Positions 16,201 through 24,689 of a stretch of DNA of 64,000 nt are shown piece by piece. Every line of letters starts with the position of its first letter. Positions within the stretch are counted from its first letter, which is position 1. The position numbers were made by a program, and so were the translations under genes. Origin of the DNA: an uncultured Muribaculaceae bacterium (GTDB lineage Bacteria; Bacteroidota; Bacteroidia; Bacteroidales; Muribaculaceae); the NCBI GenBank assembly GCA_910576935.1, contig CAJTKG010000007.1:1-64000 (forward strand), given 5' to 3'. The notes under the pieces are model-generated. The model did not search any database. It was given only the letters and a program-made list of their open reading frames with translations, and had not been told where the DNA came from.

Positions 16201-17058
16201 TTACTGTTGGAGTTTGAATGTGACAGGCAGTGTGTATGTAACCTTAACGGGCTGACCGTTGTTACGGCCGGGGTTCCATGCGGGCATCGCTTTGACGACT
16301 CGCACGGCCTCTTTGTCGAGAGCGGGGTGACGGCCGCGGAGTACGCGGACGTTTTCAACCTTACCGGTTTTTGACACTACGAATTCGACGATAACCTTAC
16401 CCTGAACACCTTCTTCAGATGCGGCTGCGGGATAGTTGATGTGGCTGCCGAGCCATTTATACATCTCAGCTGTGCCACCGGGGAATTCGGGCTGCTGTTC
16501 AACCATAGCCATGTTATAAACCTTTTCTTCCTCAACGGGTTTTGTTTCCTGAATAACCTGATCCACGATGTGGGTCTTATTAAGGTCTTCAACACCTTCG
16601 TTGAAGTCGACCGAACCGATCATAGAAGTGTTCTCCATGACTTCTTCCTGGTTTTTAACCTGCTTGTCTTCTTCATATTTGTCATCCTCGGTTACGAGAA
16701 TGTTTGTCACCTGCTGCTCGTTGGTGATTTCTTCGGGCACGATGACTTCTTCGGGCTGTTCGATGATGACCTGTTCTTCTTCTTCCTCGATTTCTTCCTC
16801 TTCAGGGGCGTCGAAAGTGGCGATTTCCTGAACGGTGTTGATGGCCATCTCCTCTTCATCGGGTTTACCGAAAACGCCTTTATAGAAAAGTGCGAGAAGA
16901 ATGAGGGCGGGTATGAGGATAGCGAGAACTATCACGATCGAACGGGTGTGGCGGGCAGGCGAGCCGGCACGGAGTGTATAGGCGCCGAACTCTTTGTTTT
17001 TGCCTTCGAATACTATATCGCGCCACTCTTTTGATGAAAGATCTACGTCTTTTGCCAT
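16201..17058 (-). CDS. tonB: energy transducer TonB
   Basis: 285 residues. A cytoplasmic N-terminus (WRDIVFEGKNKEFGAYTLR, a Bacteroidota TonB feature) precedes one membrane helix (about 40-60). A long acidic linker rich in EEEEIEEEEE and valines replaces the usual Pro-rich spacer. The C-terminal TonB domain contains YPAAASEEGVQGKVIVEFVV, DKEAVRVVKAMPAWNPGRNN and YTLPVTF. TonB transmits inner-membrane proton-motive force to TonB-dependent (SusC-like) outer-membrane transporters. It is the last gene of the exbB-exbD-exbD-tonB operon, which supplies the motor. Confidence 0.95.
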   Translation of the reverse strand: MAKDVDLSSKEWRDIVFEGKNKEFGAYTLRAGSPARHTRSIVIVLAILIPALILLALFYKGVFGKPDEEEMAINTVQEIATFDAPEEEEIEEEEEQVIIEQPEEVIVPEEITNEQQVTNILVTEDDKYEEDKQVKNQEEVMENTSMIGSVDFNEGVEDLNKTHIVDQVIQETKPVEEEKVYNMAMVEQQPEFPGGTAEMYKWLGSHINYPAAASEEGVQGKVIVEFVVSKTGKVENVRVLRGRHPALDKEAVRVVKAMPAWNPGRNNGQPVKVTYTLPVTFKLQQ

Positions 17059-17080
17059 TGTTCTAAACGGTTAGAGTTAA

Positions 17081-17824
17081 TTATTTATTCTTTCTTATAG
17101 TGGGACGGATAATAGTCTCGCCGGTAGCCTGCTCGAAGTGTTTGAGCAGAAGTGTGTCTGTCGCGGTCGGAAGCTCGATGCTGTAACGTGAAATCTGGTT
17201 GATGTTCATTTCGTCAATAGCATTGATAAGGCCTTCGTAAGTAGTGTTGGGACCGGGTTTGATCACGACGACAGGACGAACCTTGTTTGAGTCAGAAGCG
17301 TTCTTTTTGGCCAAACGGTCAAATTCTTCTTTTGTGATCTCCTTGTTTTTCCACTGCTCTTTGAGCTTTACGTATTCTTCCATAACGGCTTCGTTTTTAC
17401 CGCGGAGAATTTTTCTGATGCCCTGGGGCTGACGGTTCTGGTTGCCGATAAACTGCTCTTTCTGGAGGTATTTGCTTGTCGAGAACGTTGTGTCGGCCAT
17501 ACCTTCATAATAATAGATATTGTGAATGGTTTTGCCGGTTTCGCCGTCAACTTTGGGTTTGTCACCTTCATACTCTGTGTCGAGAATCATTGTGAGTGCC
17601 TCAGAGGCCTTGGCCTGGTTTTGGTTCTCTTTCTTGACTTCTTCGTTGGTAGGAAGTACAATCTGGAGTGTCTGAGACTTGATCATCGTAGTACAGAGCA
17701 TGAAGAATGTGATCAGAAGCATGTTCATGTCCACCATGGGGGTAAAGTCCACATGGATAGACATCTTTTTCTGGGCGCCTTTTTTCTTTTTGCCGCCTTT
17801 GTCAGATTGTTCTATTTGTGCCAT
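17081..17824 (-). CDS. ExbD/TolR-type motor protein, enlarged (second copy)
   Basis: 247 residues. A short basic N-terminus leads to the single membrane helix with the proton-binding Asp in VDFTPMVDMNMLLITFFML. The periplasmic domain is much longer than the usual ExbD (about 140 residues): a 100-residue insertion with YEGDKPKVDGETGKT and GIRKILRGKNEAVMEEY precedes the conserved VRPVVVIKPGPNTTYEGL. It works with ExbB to power TonB. It starts 11 bp after the other exbD gene, and TonB follows by 22 bp. The insertion may tailor its contact with TonB. Confidence 0.9.
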   Translation of the reverse strand: MAQIEQSDKGGKKKKGAQKKMSIHVDFTPMVDMNMLLITFFMLCTTMIKSQTLQIVLPTNEEVKKENQNQAKASEALTMILDTEYEGDKPKVDGETGKTIHNIYYYEGMADTTFSTSKYLQKEQFIGNQNRQPQGIRKILRGKNEAVMEEYVKLKEQWKNKEITKEEFDRLAKKNASDSNKVRPVVVIKPGPNTTYEGLINAIDEMNINQISRYSIELPTATDTLLLKHFEQATGETIIRPTIRKNK

Positions 17825-17835
17825 ATTGCTTTACC

Positions 17836-18648
17836 TTATTTAGTGGGTTCTTCTTCTGATTTGAGAGCTGTCATGAGGCTGAACTTGTTGAGCTTCATGG
17901 TCTGAAGGTTGTCAAAGACACGGTGAACGGTGGTAAACGGAGTGTCTTTGTCGGCCTTGATGGCAATACCCTGACCTTTACGCATAAGGGCTGTGTAGAG
18001 GTTTGTCATCTGCTGACGCTCTTCGGGAGTGAGACTTTCGGCCTGCTCTTTGTTTATACGCTGTGCGACATTATAAATTGCCTGAAGCCAAACCTGAAAG
18101 TCATTGAGGTTGCCTTTTGAGTCGGTGTTGTCGTCAATAGGGATTCCGACTTTGGGGTTTGAAAGATCGCCCAGGAATTTATCGCGGTCGGTGATACTCA
18201 TCGAGAGCATTTCGGGGAGCACACTGAAAGGAACGCCAAACATGTTGATTGTTCCGAATGTGCCTCTCTGCTGAGCGGTGAGCTGAATGGGATTGCTCTT
18301 ATGCTTTTCGTTGTATAGTGAAAGAGCTTCGTCGAGCATCATCAAGCGGATTTTTTCGCTTGAGAGGGTCGAGTCTGCATCACCGGTGAACGAGATGAAG
18401 AGTTTGCCTTCGAGCACTGACGGGTCGTCGTATTTGCCGCTTTTGTCGGCTGATGAAACGAGCACCGTCACAAGGTTGTTCATCGGCACTTTTTCTTCAG
18501 AGACTGAAGAAGGTGTGTAGACGATGGTGGGCTCCTTCTGCAGGAAGGTTGAAGTCAACATGAAGAAAGTAAGCAAAAGAACAGTCACGTCACTCATCGC
18601 GGTCATGTCGATGAGAGTACTTTTTCTTTTAATTTTTACTTTTCCCAT
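17836..18648 (-). CDS. ExbD/TolR-type motor protein, enlarged (first copy)
   Basis: 270 residues with one membrane helix carrying the key Asp in LIDMTAMSDVTVLLLTFFML. The periplasmic part again has a long insertion (about 75-210, with TAQQRGTFGTINMFGVPFSV and LNDFQVWLQAIYNV) before the conserved end GIAIKADKDTPFTTVHRVFD. It diverges strongly from its neighbour, so the two are probably distinct ExbD subunits in one motor (or alternatives), not a recent duplication. It is the second gene after exbB, 49 bp downstream. Confidence 0.9.
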   Translation of the reverse strand: MGKVKIKRKSTLIDMTAMSDVTVLLLTFFMLTSTFLQKEPTIVYTPSSVSEEKVPMNNLVTVLVSSADKSGKYDDPSVLEGKLFISFTGDADSTLSSEKIRLMMLDEALSLYNEKHKSNPIQLTAQQRGTFGTINMFGVPFSVLPEMLSMSITDRDKFLGDLSNPKVGIPIDDNTDSKGNLNDFQVWLQAIYNVAQRINKEQAESLTPEERQQMTNLYTALMRKGQGIAIKADKDTPFTTVHRVFDNLQTMKLNKFSLMTALKSEEEPTK

Positions 18649-18697
18649 ATTTACCTATTTATAATTGGTGATTGTTTATAAGATTGGAAATATGGAA

Positions 18698-19522
18698 TTA
18701 GTGAGTAGCTGCAAATGTTTGAACGATTGAGAAACCGATTTCGTCAATTGCGTAAGTGAGGTTGTCGATCTTATTGGTGTAGAAGTTGTAAGAGATTACA
18801 GCAAACGCACCGGTTGCGATACCGAAGGCGGTGTTGATAAGAGCCTCGGAAATACCGGTCGAGAGTTCTGTCGAGTCGGGAGCACCTGACTGAGAAAGAG
18901 CCTGGAACGATTTGATCATACCCATTACAGTACCGAGAAGACCGACGAGAGTACCAAGGGTTGTCATTGTGGCAACGATGGGGAGGTTCTGCTGGAGGGC
19001 GGGCATCTCAAGAGCGGTAGCTTCTTCCACTTCTTTCTGAAGAGTAGCGATTTTCTGCTCTTTAGAGAGGACAGTGTTTTTGTCCATTTCTTCGTAGCGT
19101 ACGAGAGCGGCAGCGACTACAGCGGCAACAGAGCCTTTCTGTGTTTTGCAGAGGTTTTGAGCACCTGCAATGTCGTTTTTAGCGAGGCAAGCTTTTACAT
19201 TGGCAACGAATTTGGTGATGTTGCCTTTGCCGGCGGCCGAGTTAAGTGCGATGTAACGCTCGATCGAGAGAACGATCACAGTGAGGAAGAGGGTCTGAAG
19301 CACAGGCACGATGAAACCGCCTTTGTAGATTGTGCCCCAAAGATTCTGGGGATGACCGTCTTCGTCGAAGTGCATGTCGTTACCGAACCAGAAAAGGAAC
19401 AGAAGAACGCAGACACATGCGCAAATTAAAATTACCCAAGATGCGTTTTTGATACCGGGTGCATTTGATTTTTTTGCTTTACCCGCAGCAGCGGGTTTTA
19501 CATTTGGCTTTTGAGCTTCCAT
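18698..19522 (-). CDS. exbB: MotA/TolQ/ExbB proton channel protein
   Basis: 274 residues. The N-terminal hydrophobic segment (about 28-48) is followed by a second helix around GGFIVPVLQTLFLTVIVLSIERYIAL and the C-terminal pair containing ATMTTLGTLVGLLGTVMGMI and SEALINTAFGIATGAFAVIS, the ExbB signature. It forms the pentameric proton channel that, with ExbD, energises TonB. First gene of the operon; its promoter at 19747-19777 implies a leader of about 220 nt. Confidence 0.94.
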   Translation of the reverse strand: MEAQKPNVKPAAAGKAKKSNAPGIKNASWVILICACVCVLLFLFWFGNDMHFDEDGHPQNLWGTIYKGGFIVPVLQTLFLTVIVLSIERYIALNSAAGKGNITKFVANVKACLAKNDIAGAQNLCKTQKGSVAAVVAAALVRYEEMDKNTVLSKEQKIATLQKEVEEATALEMPALQQNLPIVATMTTLGTLVGLLGTVMGMIKSFQALSQSGAPDSTELSTGISEALINTAFGIATGAFAVISYNFYTNKIDNLTYAIDEIGFSIVQTFAATH

Positions 19523-19746
19523 GATTTTTTTTGAAACTAAATTAAATTAATGTTGTTGAAAAATGTTTGTTTTTGTTATATGAATTAGTCTTTATCTTAT
19601 TGAGTTTCTATGGTTTTCAGATCCGGTATTACGTTATAGGCATCAGTCCGGTTTATAATTAAAAGTTAATTGTCATGTATAGAAACGATAATTATATTGT
19701 CATATTATATAGATTCGACATAGCAAAATCACCTGTCATCACTTCG

Positions 19747-19777
19747 CAAATTTACAAAGTTGTTTTAAACCCTCAAA
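19747..19777 (-). promoter_or_regulatory. promoter of the exbB-exbD-exbD-tonB operon
   Basis: On the minus strand: TTTG (19774-19777), exactly 19 bp, then TAAATTTG (19747-19754). This is a full match to the Bacteroidota sigma consensus. The start would be near 19740, leaving a leader of about 220 nt before exbB. Confidence 0.8.
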
Positions 19778-20007
19778 ATATTTTCTCTTATTTTTCACCT
19801 GCGCTATTGAGGGTTGGCGTTTTTTGCGCGAAAAACATATCATTTCAATTAAAATTATTTAAAAATAGCAAATACTTGTTTTTCATAACTATCCTTTCGC
19901 CAGCGAAAGCCGCTTTCTAAGCCGCCCCATTAACCGGATCGTGTCTACGCCGAAATCCTCCGTAATGGCCTAATAAGTATTTTTTAACTTCAATTTCGGC
20001 GTCAAGA

Positions 20008-20039
20008 GTTAACATGTATTAATATTATGAGTATCTTTG
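20008..20039 (+). promoter_or_regulatory. probable nqr operon promoter
   Basis: TATCTTTG (20032-20039) matches TAnnTTTG. The upstream element is not TTTG but GTTAACATGTATTAAT (20008-20023). Almost the same string occurs before the GHL10 gene (39393-39408). The leader to the nqrA ATG at 20117 is about 70 nt. Confidence 0.65.
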
Positions 20040-20116
20040 CACCTATATTATTTAGGAAACTTATTTAAAAAATTCCAAACACCGATATCCAAATTCAAAA
20101 CATAAAGACCTACCTT

Positions 20117-21454
20117 ATGAAAATCAAGATCAAGAAGGGATTGGACCTGAAGATATGCGGAGCTGTCACAGACAGCGATATCCATCAGATGGAGACCGAC
20201 CTTATCGCTATCGATCCCGATGATTTCACGGGGCTGAAACCGAAACTTGACGTTAAGGAGGGCGATAGCGTGGCAATCGGCTCACCGCTGATGCACGATA
20301 AGTATCGTCCGGAAGTCAAGATTGTTTCACCCGTAGCGGGACGTGTAAAGGCTATCGTCAGAGGCGAAAGGAGAAAAATAGTAAGAGTCGAGGTTGAATC
20401 GTGCGGCACCGCGTCAGGCATTGTCAAATATGATATTCCAACCGGTTTCACGTCAGAAAATGCAGTAAGGCTGCTTGCCGAATCAGGATTGTTGACCGAG
20501 ATGAGGCAACGCCCGTACGACATTATTCCGGATATATCCAAAACGCCACGCGACATATTCGTGACGGCTATAGATTCGGCACCGCTGGCGGCAGCCTACG
20601 AGACATACATGCCCACGGATCTTAAGGTATATGAAGCTGCCGTAAAATTTCTGTCTGTCGTCACATCCGGTAAGATTTACATCTCGCATCGCGAAGATTC
20701 TTTCTTTGCCGGCATCAAGGGGGCTGAAAGTGTCACAGTAACAGGCCCCCACCCTTCGGGTAACGCCGGCGTACAGGCAGCCAACATATCTCCGGTCAAC
20801 AAGAGCGAGACGATATGGACTCTCGGCATCGACACATTATATCGAATCGGCATCCTCGTCACAGCCGGGCGACGAGACTGTTCGACTGTTGTTGCCGTCA
20901 CCGGTCCGGAAGTAGTCAAACCATCGCTTATCAGAACCGTATTCGGAGCTTCCATATCCACGGTCACCAGAGGTCTCGTCAAAAAATCAGATCATCATAT
21001 AAGAATCATATCGGGCAACGTCTTTAACGGTGTTGCCGAAAAAGAGAACGGCTACATGCACTTTCCCTACCGGCAGATAACCGTCATTGCCGAAGGTGAC
21101 GACATTGCCGAGTTTATGGGCTGGGCTTCGCTGAAGCCGTCGAAGGCAAGTGTAAGTCCGACATTTCCCGGTCATTTTCTCGGACGCTTTTTCGCGCCGG
21201 ACGCCCGTCTCAACGGCGGCCGGCGCGCCATGATCATGAGCGGCGAATATGATCGTGTGGTTCCTCTCGACATCATGCCGGAGTATCTGATAAAAGCTAT
21301 CATCAGCCATGACATAGACGCCATGGAGAAGCTCGGCATCTATGAAGTTGCGCCCGAAGACTTTGCCGTCGCCGAGTATGTCGACACGTCAAAACTCCCG
21401 CTCCAACAGATAGTGCGCGAAGGACTTGACTACATGCGTCAGAGCGTTGAATAA
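20117..21454 (+). CDS. nqrA: Na+-translocating NADH-quinone reductase subunit A
   Basis: 445 residues, starting MKIKIKKGLDLKICGA, the standard NqrA N-terminus, with the barrel-sandwich segment VKIVSPVAGRVKAIVRGERR and HPSGNAGVQAANISPVN further on. NqrA is the peripheral cytoplasmic subunit near the quinone site of the Na+-pumping respiratory complex, which oxidises NADH, reduces quinone and exports Na+. It opens a six-gene operon in the order A-B-C-D-E-F, 33 bp before nqrB. Confidence 0.95.
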   Translation: MKIKIKKGLDLKICGAVTDSDIHQMETDLIAIDPDDFTGLKPKLDVKEGDSVAIGSPLMHDKYRPEVKIVSPVAGRVKAIVRGERRKIVRVEVESCGTASGIVKYDIPTGFTSENAVRLLAESGLLTEMRQRPYDIIPDISKTPRDIFVTAIDSAPLAAAYETYMPTDLKVYEAAVKFLSVVTSGKIYISHREDSFFAGIKGAESVTVTGPHPSGNAGVQAANISPVNKSETIWTLGIDTLYRIGILVTAGRRDCSTVVAVTGPEVVKPSLIRTVFGASISTVTRGLVKKSDHHIRIISGNVFNGVAEKENGYMHFPYRQITVIAEGDDIAEFMGWASLKPSKASVSPTFPGHFLGRFFAPDARLNGGRRAMIMSGEYDRVVPLDIMPEYLIKAIISHDIDAMEKLGIYEVAPEDFAVAEYVDTSKLPLQQIVREGLDYMRQSVE

Positions 21455-21487
21455 CCTACGATATTAACTTCAAACAAAAATATCACC

Positions 21488-22705
21488 GTGAAATTTTTAA
21501 AAAACTATCTCGACCGCGTGAGGCCCAACTTTGAAGAAGGAGGGAAATTACACGCATTCAGATCTGTTTTCGACGGTTTTGATACCTTTCTTTTCACGCC
21601 GTCGACCACTTCACCGAAACGCGGGCTCCAGATTCACGATGCCATAGACTCAAAGCGCACGATGATAATCGTCGTCATGGCCCTGATGCCGTGTTTCTTT
21701 TTCGGTATGTATAATACAGGCTATCAGCATCAGCTTGCGCTGGGGCTTGACACCTTCCCGTTTTGGGAAATGATGCTCTACGGATTTCTTTCTATCCTGC
21801 CCAAAGTCGTTGTTGCCTATCTTGTAGGCCTCGGCATAGAGTTTGCTTTCGCCCAGTGGCGTCACGAAGAGATTCAGGAAGGATTTCTTGTCTCGGGCAT
21901 ACTTATACCTATGATACTTCCCGTCGAGACTCCGCTCTGGATGATGGCTGTAGCCGTCGCTTTCTCGGTCATCTTTGTCAAGGAGGTCTTCGGTGGAACA
22001 GGCTATAATATCTTCAATGTGGCGCTCGTAACACGTGCAGTCCTCTTTTTCAGCTACCCGGCCCAGATGTCAGGCGACAGAGTATTTGTCGCCACGGGCA
22101 AAGCGCTCGGCTACGGCACGGCAGCTGTTGACGGCTATACCTGCGCCACACCTCTCGGCCAGATAGCCACACACAGCGGAGGCGCACTCGAGCTCACCGG
22201 CGCCGGCGGCGATCCGTTGACGGCCTGGGACGCTTTTGTCGGTCTTATTCCCGGATCATTCGGTGAAACTTCTGTGATATGCATACTCATAGGTGCCGCG
22301 ATATTGCTGTTATGCCGCATCGCCGACCCTCGTATAATGCTGTCTGTTTTTGCCGGCGGCCTCATCATGGGCTGGATCGCCAATACTTTCGAGACACCTA
22401 CCTACCCCGCTTCTTATCTGTCTCCCGTCGACCAACTGCTCTATGGCGGCTTTGCTTTCGCGGCTGTCTTCATGGCAACCGACCCCGTCACAGCCGCACG
22501 GACGACAACCGGCAAGTATATCTACGGCTTCCTCATCGGTGTGATAGCCGTCATCATACGCACATATAACAACGGTTATCCCGAGGGCGCAATGCTCGCA
22601 GTGTTGCTGATGAACGCGTTTGCACCGCTTATCGACTACTGCGTCGTTCAGTCCAATATCCGCCGACGCATGCGTCGCGCACGTATAAACTCAAAAACAG
22701 CATGA
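21488..22705 (+). CDS. nqrB: Na+-translocating NADH-quinone reductase subunit B
   Basis: 405 residues starting with GTG (MKFLKNYLDRVRPNFEEGGK), with about ten membrane helices. The covalent FMN attachment site is the Thr in DGYTCATPLGQ. Conserved cores include VFGGTGYNIFNVALVTRAVL, GFAFAAVFMATDPVTAARTT and NGYPEGAMLAVLLMNAFAPLID. NqrB forms most of the Na+ channel and the riboflavin/quinone region. Its stop overlaps the nqrC start by 4 bp (ATGA). Confidence 0.95.
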   Translation: MKFLKNYLDRVRPNFEEGGKLHAFRSVFDGFDTFLFTPSTTSPKRGLQIHDAIDSKRTMIIVVMALMPCFFFGMYNTGYQHQLALGLDTFPFWEMMLYGFLSILPKVVVAYLVGLGIEFAFAQWRHEEIQEGFLVSGILIPMILPVETPLWMMAVAVAFSVIFVKEVFGGTGYNIFNVALVTRAVLFFSYPAQMSGDRVFVATGKALGYGTAAVDGYTCATPLGQIATHSGGALELTGAGGDPLTAWDAFVGLIPGSFGETSVICILIGAAILLLCRIADPRIMLSVFAGGLIMGWIANTFETPTYPASYLSPVDQLLYGGFAFAAVFMATDPVTAARTTTGKYIYGFLIGVIAVIIRTYNNGYPEGAMLAVLLMNAFAPLIDYCVVQSNIRRRMRRARINSKTA

Positions 22706-23412
22706 CCATGAATAAGCAAAGTAATACTTATACGGTAATCTATATAGTGGCACTCGTTGTTCTGGTCGGTTCGGCGCTCGCTTTCACAGCTATGTCGTTA
22801 AAACCCCGCCAGCAGGCAAATCTCGATGCAGACAAAATGCGTCAGATCATGGCATCGGTCCATATCACCCCTGAAAAAGGTGAGAATATAATTGAAATCT
22901 ATCGCCGTCACATCAATGACAGTTTTGTCATCACAGAAGACGGCAACCGCGCAGAGGGCAATGCTTTCGACATAAACACCACACTCGAGAGCAAAAAACC
23001 GGCAGACGAACGACTTCTGCCTGTCTATGTCTGTGACCTCGGCGACAAAGGCGTCAAATATATCGTGCCGGTCAACGGGGCCGGTCTGTGGGGGCCGATC
23101 TGGGGCTATGTGTCGTTTGACAGCGACGGTTCGACGATCTACGGCGCCTACTTCGCCCATCAGGGCGAGACACCCGGTCTCGGCGCCGAAATAGAAAAGC
23201 CGGCGTTCAGCGACCAGTTTGACGGCAAGCATATTTTCAAGGACGGACAGTTCAAGCCTGTAAATGTCATAAAAACCGGGCAGAAACCGTCGGACGGCGA
23301 AGATTATGTCAATGCCATCTCGGGCGGCACTATCACCAGCAAAGGCGTTGCGGCCATGCTCGATGATTGCCTCACCCCATATAAGAATTTTCTGTCAACT
23401 TTAAATAAATAA
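22702..23412 (+). CDS. nqrC: Na+-translocating NADH-quinone reductase subunit C
   Basis: 236 residues with one N-terminal helix (VIYIVALVVLVGSALAFTA) and a periplasmic FMN-binding domain. The phosphoester-linked FMN is expected on the Thr of SGGTITSKG, where many homologues have SGATLTS. GLWGPIWGYVSFD and QGETPGLGAEIE are the family's conserved segments. It passes electrons across the complex to NqrB. The start could be the ATG at 22702 or the in-frame ATG at 22708. Confidence 0.95.
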   Translation: MTMNKQSNTYTVIYIVALVVLVGSALAFTAMSLKPRQQANLDADKMRQIMASVHITPEKGENIIEIYRRHINDSFVITEDGNRAEGNAFDINTTLESKKPADERLLPVYVCDLGDKGVKYIVPVNGAGLWGPIWGYVSFDSDGSTIYGAYFAHQGETPGLGAEIEKPAFSDQFDGKHIFKDGQFKPVNVIKTGQKPSDGEDYVNAISGGTITSKGVAAMLDDCLTPYKNFLSTLNK

Positions 23413-23415
23413 GCC

Positions 23416-24042
23416 ATGGCCGAAAAAATTGATTACAAAAACGTACTTTTCAATCCGTTTTCAAAAAACAATCCGGTAATAGTACAGATTCTTGGCATAT
23501 GCTCTGTGCTCGCAGTCACGGCAAAACTTGCCCCGGCTCTGGTCATGGGACTATCCGTAATAGCCGTTCTCGCGTTCTCGAATGTAATTATTTCGTTGAT
23601 ACGCAACACAATCCCGACAAACATACGAATCATCGTGCAACTTGTTGTCGTCGCCGGCCTCGTCGTCATCGTCAGCCAGTTGCTTCAGGCATATGCCTAT
23701 GATGTCAGCAAACAGCTGTCAGTGTTCATCGGTCTGATCATAACCAACTGTATCCTCATGGGACGTCTAGAGGCATTCGCTATGGCCAACCGTCCGTGGG
23801 CCTCGTTTCTCGACGGCATAGGCAACGGTGTCGGTTATGCCGGCATACTGATAATCGTGGGGTTCTTCCGCGAATTGCTCGGCAGCGGCACGCTGCTCGG
23901 CTATCAGGTCGTACCCGATTCGTTTTATGAAGCCGGCTATGTCAACAACGGCCTTATGATACTGCCGCCGATGGCTCTTGTCACCGTCGCCTGCATCATC
24001 TGGGTACACCGCAGCCGCAACAAAGATCTACAGGAACCATAA
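23416..24042 (+). CDS. nqrD: Na+-translocating NADH-quinone reductase subunit D
   Basis: 208 residues, mostly membrane helices. Family features are NPFSKNNPVIVQILGICSVL, TNCILMGRLEAFAM and GYAGILIIVGFFRELLGSGT. With NqrE it forms the inverted-symmetry pair that holds an intramembrane Fe-S centre (a Cys in TNCILMGR is conserved in the Nqr/Rnf family). It follows nqrC by 3 bp. Confidence 0.95.
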   Translation: MAEKIDYKNVLFNPFSKNNPVIVQILGICSVLAVTAKLAPALVMGLSVIAVLAFSNVIISLIRNTIPTNIRIIVQLVVVAGLVVIVSQLLQAYAYDVSKQLSVFIGLIITNCILMGRLEAFAMANRPWASFLDGIGNGVGYAGILIIVGFFRELLGSGTLLGYQVVPDSFYEAGYVNNGLMILPPMALVTVACIIWVHRSRNKDLQEP

Positions 24043-24065
24043 ATCTGACAATATAAACGCGAATT

Positions 24066-24683
24066 ATGGAAAATTTCAATCTGTTTATCAGGTCGATTTT
24101 CGTCGACAATATGATATTTGCCTATTTCTTGGGCATGTGTTCGTTTTTGGCGGTGAGCAAAAATGTCAAGACCGCCTTCGGATTGGGCGTAGCCGTGACA
24201 TTTATGCTTGTCATCACACTTCCCATCAACTATCTTCTTGAGACTTACGTATTAAAAGCGGGAGCGCTGTCATGGATCGGCCCGGAATATGCCGGGATAG
24301 ATCTCAGCTTCCTGTCTCTGATACTATTCATCGCCGTCATCGCCTCGATGACACAACTTGTCGAGATGGTGGTTGAGAAATACAGTCCTTCGCTCTATGC
24401 GTCGCTCGGCATCTTCCTGCCTCTTATAGCTGTCAACTGCGCCATTCTGGGCGGCTCGCTGTTCATGCAGCAACGCGATTTTCCGAGTGTGTGGACGGCT
24501 GTCTGCGCCGGTGGCGGCTGGGGTCTCGGCTGGCTTCTCGCCATCACTGCCATCGCTGCAATACGCGAACGCATAGCCCAGTATTCAAATATACCCGCTC
24601 CGCTCCGTGGCGTCGGCATCACTTTCATCTTAACCGCCTTGATGGGAATAGCGTTCATGAGCTTTCTCGGCATTAAAATCTGA
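24066..24683 (+). CDS. nqrE: Na+-translocating NADH-quinone reductase subunit E
   Basis: 205 residues, six predicted helices, related to NqrD but in inverted orientation. Conserved segments: LFIRSIFVDNMIFAYFLGMC, FLPLIAVNCAILGGSLFM and GGGWGLGWLLAITAIAAIRE. The Cys in MCSFLAVS and in VNCAI are the expected Fe-S ligands. It lies 23 bp after nqrD and 6 bp before nqrF. Confidence 0.95.
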   Translation: MENFNLFIRSIFVDNMIFAYFLGMCSFLAVSKNVKTAFGLGVAVTFMLVITLPINYLLETYVLKAGALSWIGPEYAGIDLSFLSLILFIAVIASMTQLVEMVVEKYSPSLYASLGIFLPLIAVNCAILGGSLFMQQRDFPSVWTAVCAGGGWGLGWLLAITAIAAIRERIAQYSNIPAPLRGVGITFILTALMGIAFMSFLGIKI

Positions 24684-24689
24684 TCAGAC

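Larger units (their letters stand above)
19523..20116. other. 594-bp gene-free region between divergent exbB and nqrA
   Basis: Holds the exbB promoter (19747-19777), the probable nqrA promoter (20008-20039) and several inverted repeats. These are CTTTCGC/GCGAAAG around CA (19894-19909), an overlapping GAAAG-CCG-CTTTC (19905-19917), and ACGCCGAAAT (19947-19956) paired with ATTTCGGCGT (19993-20002), 36 bases apart and ending just before the nqrA promoter. I see no supported coding frame or tRNA. Confidence 0.7.
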
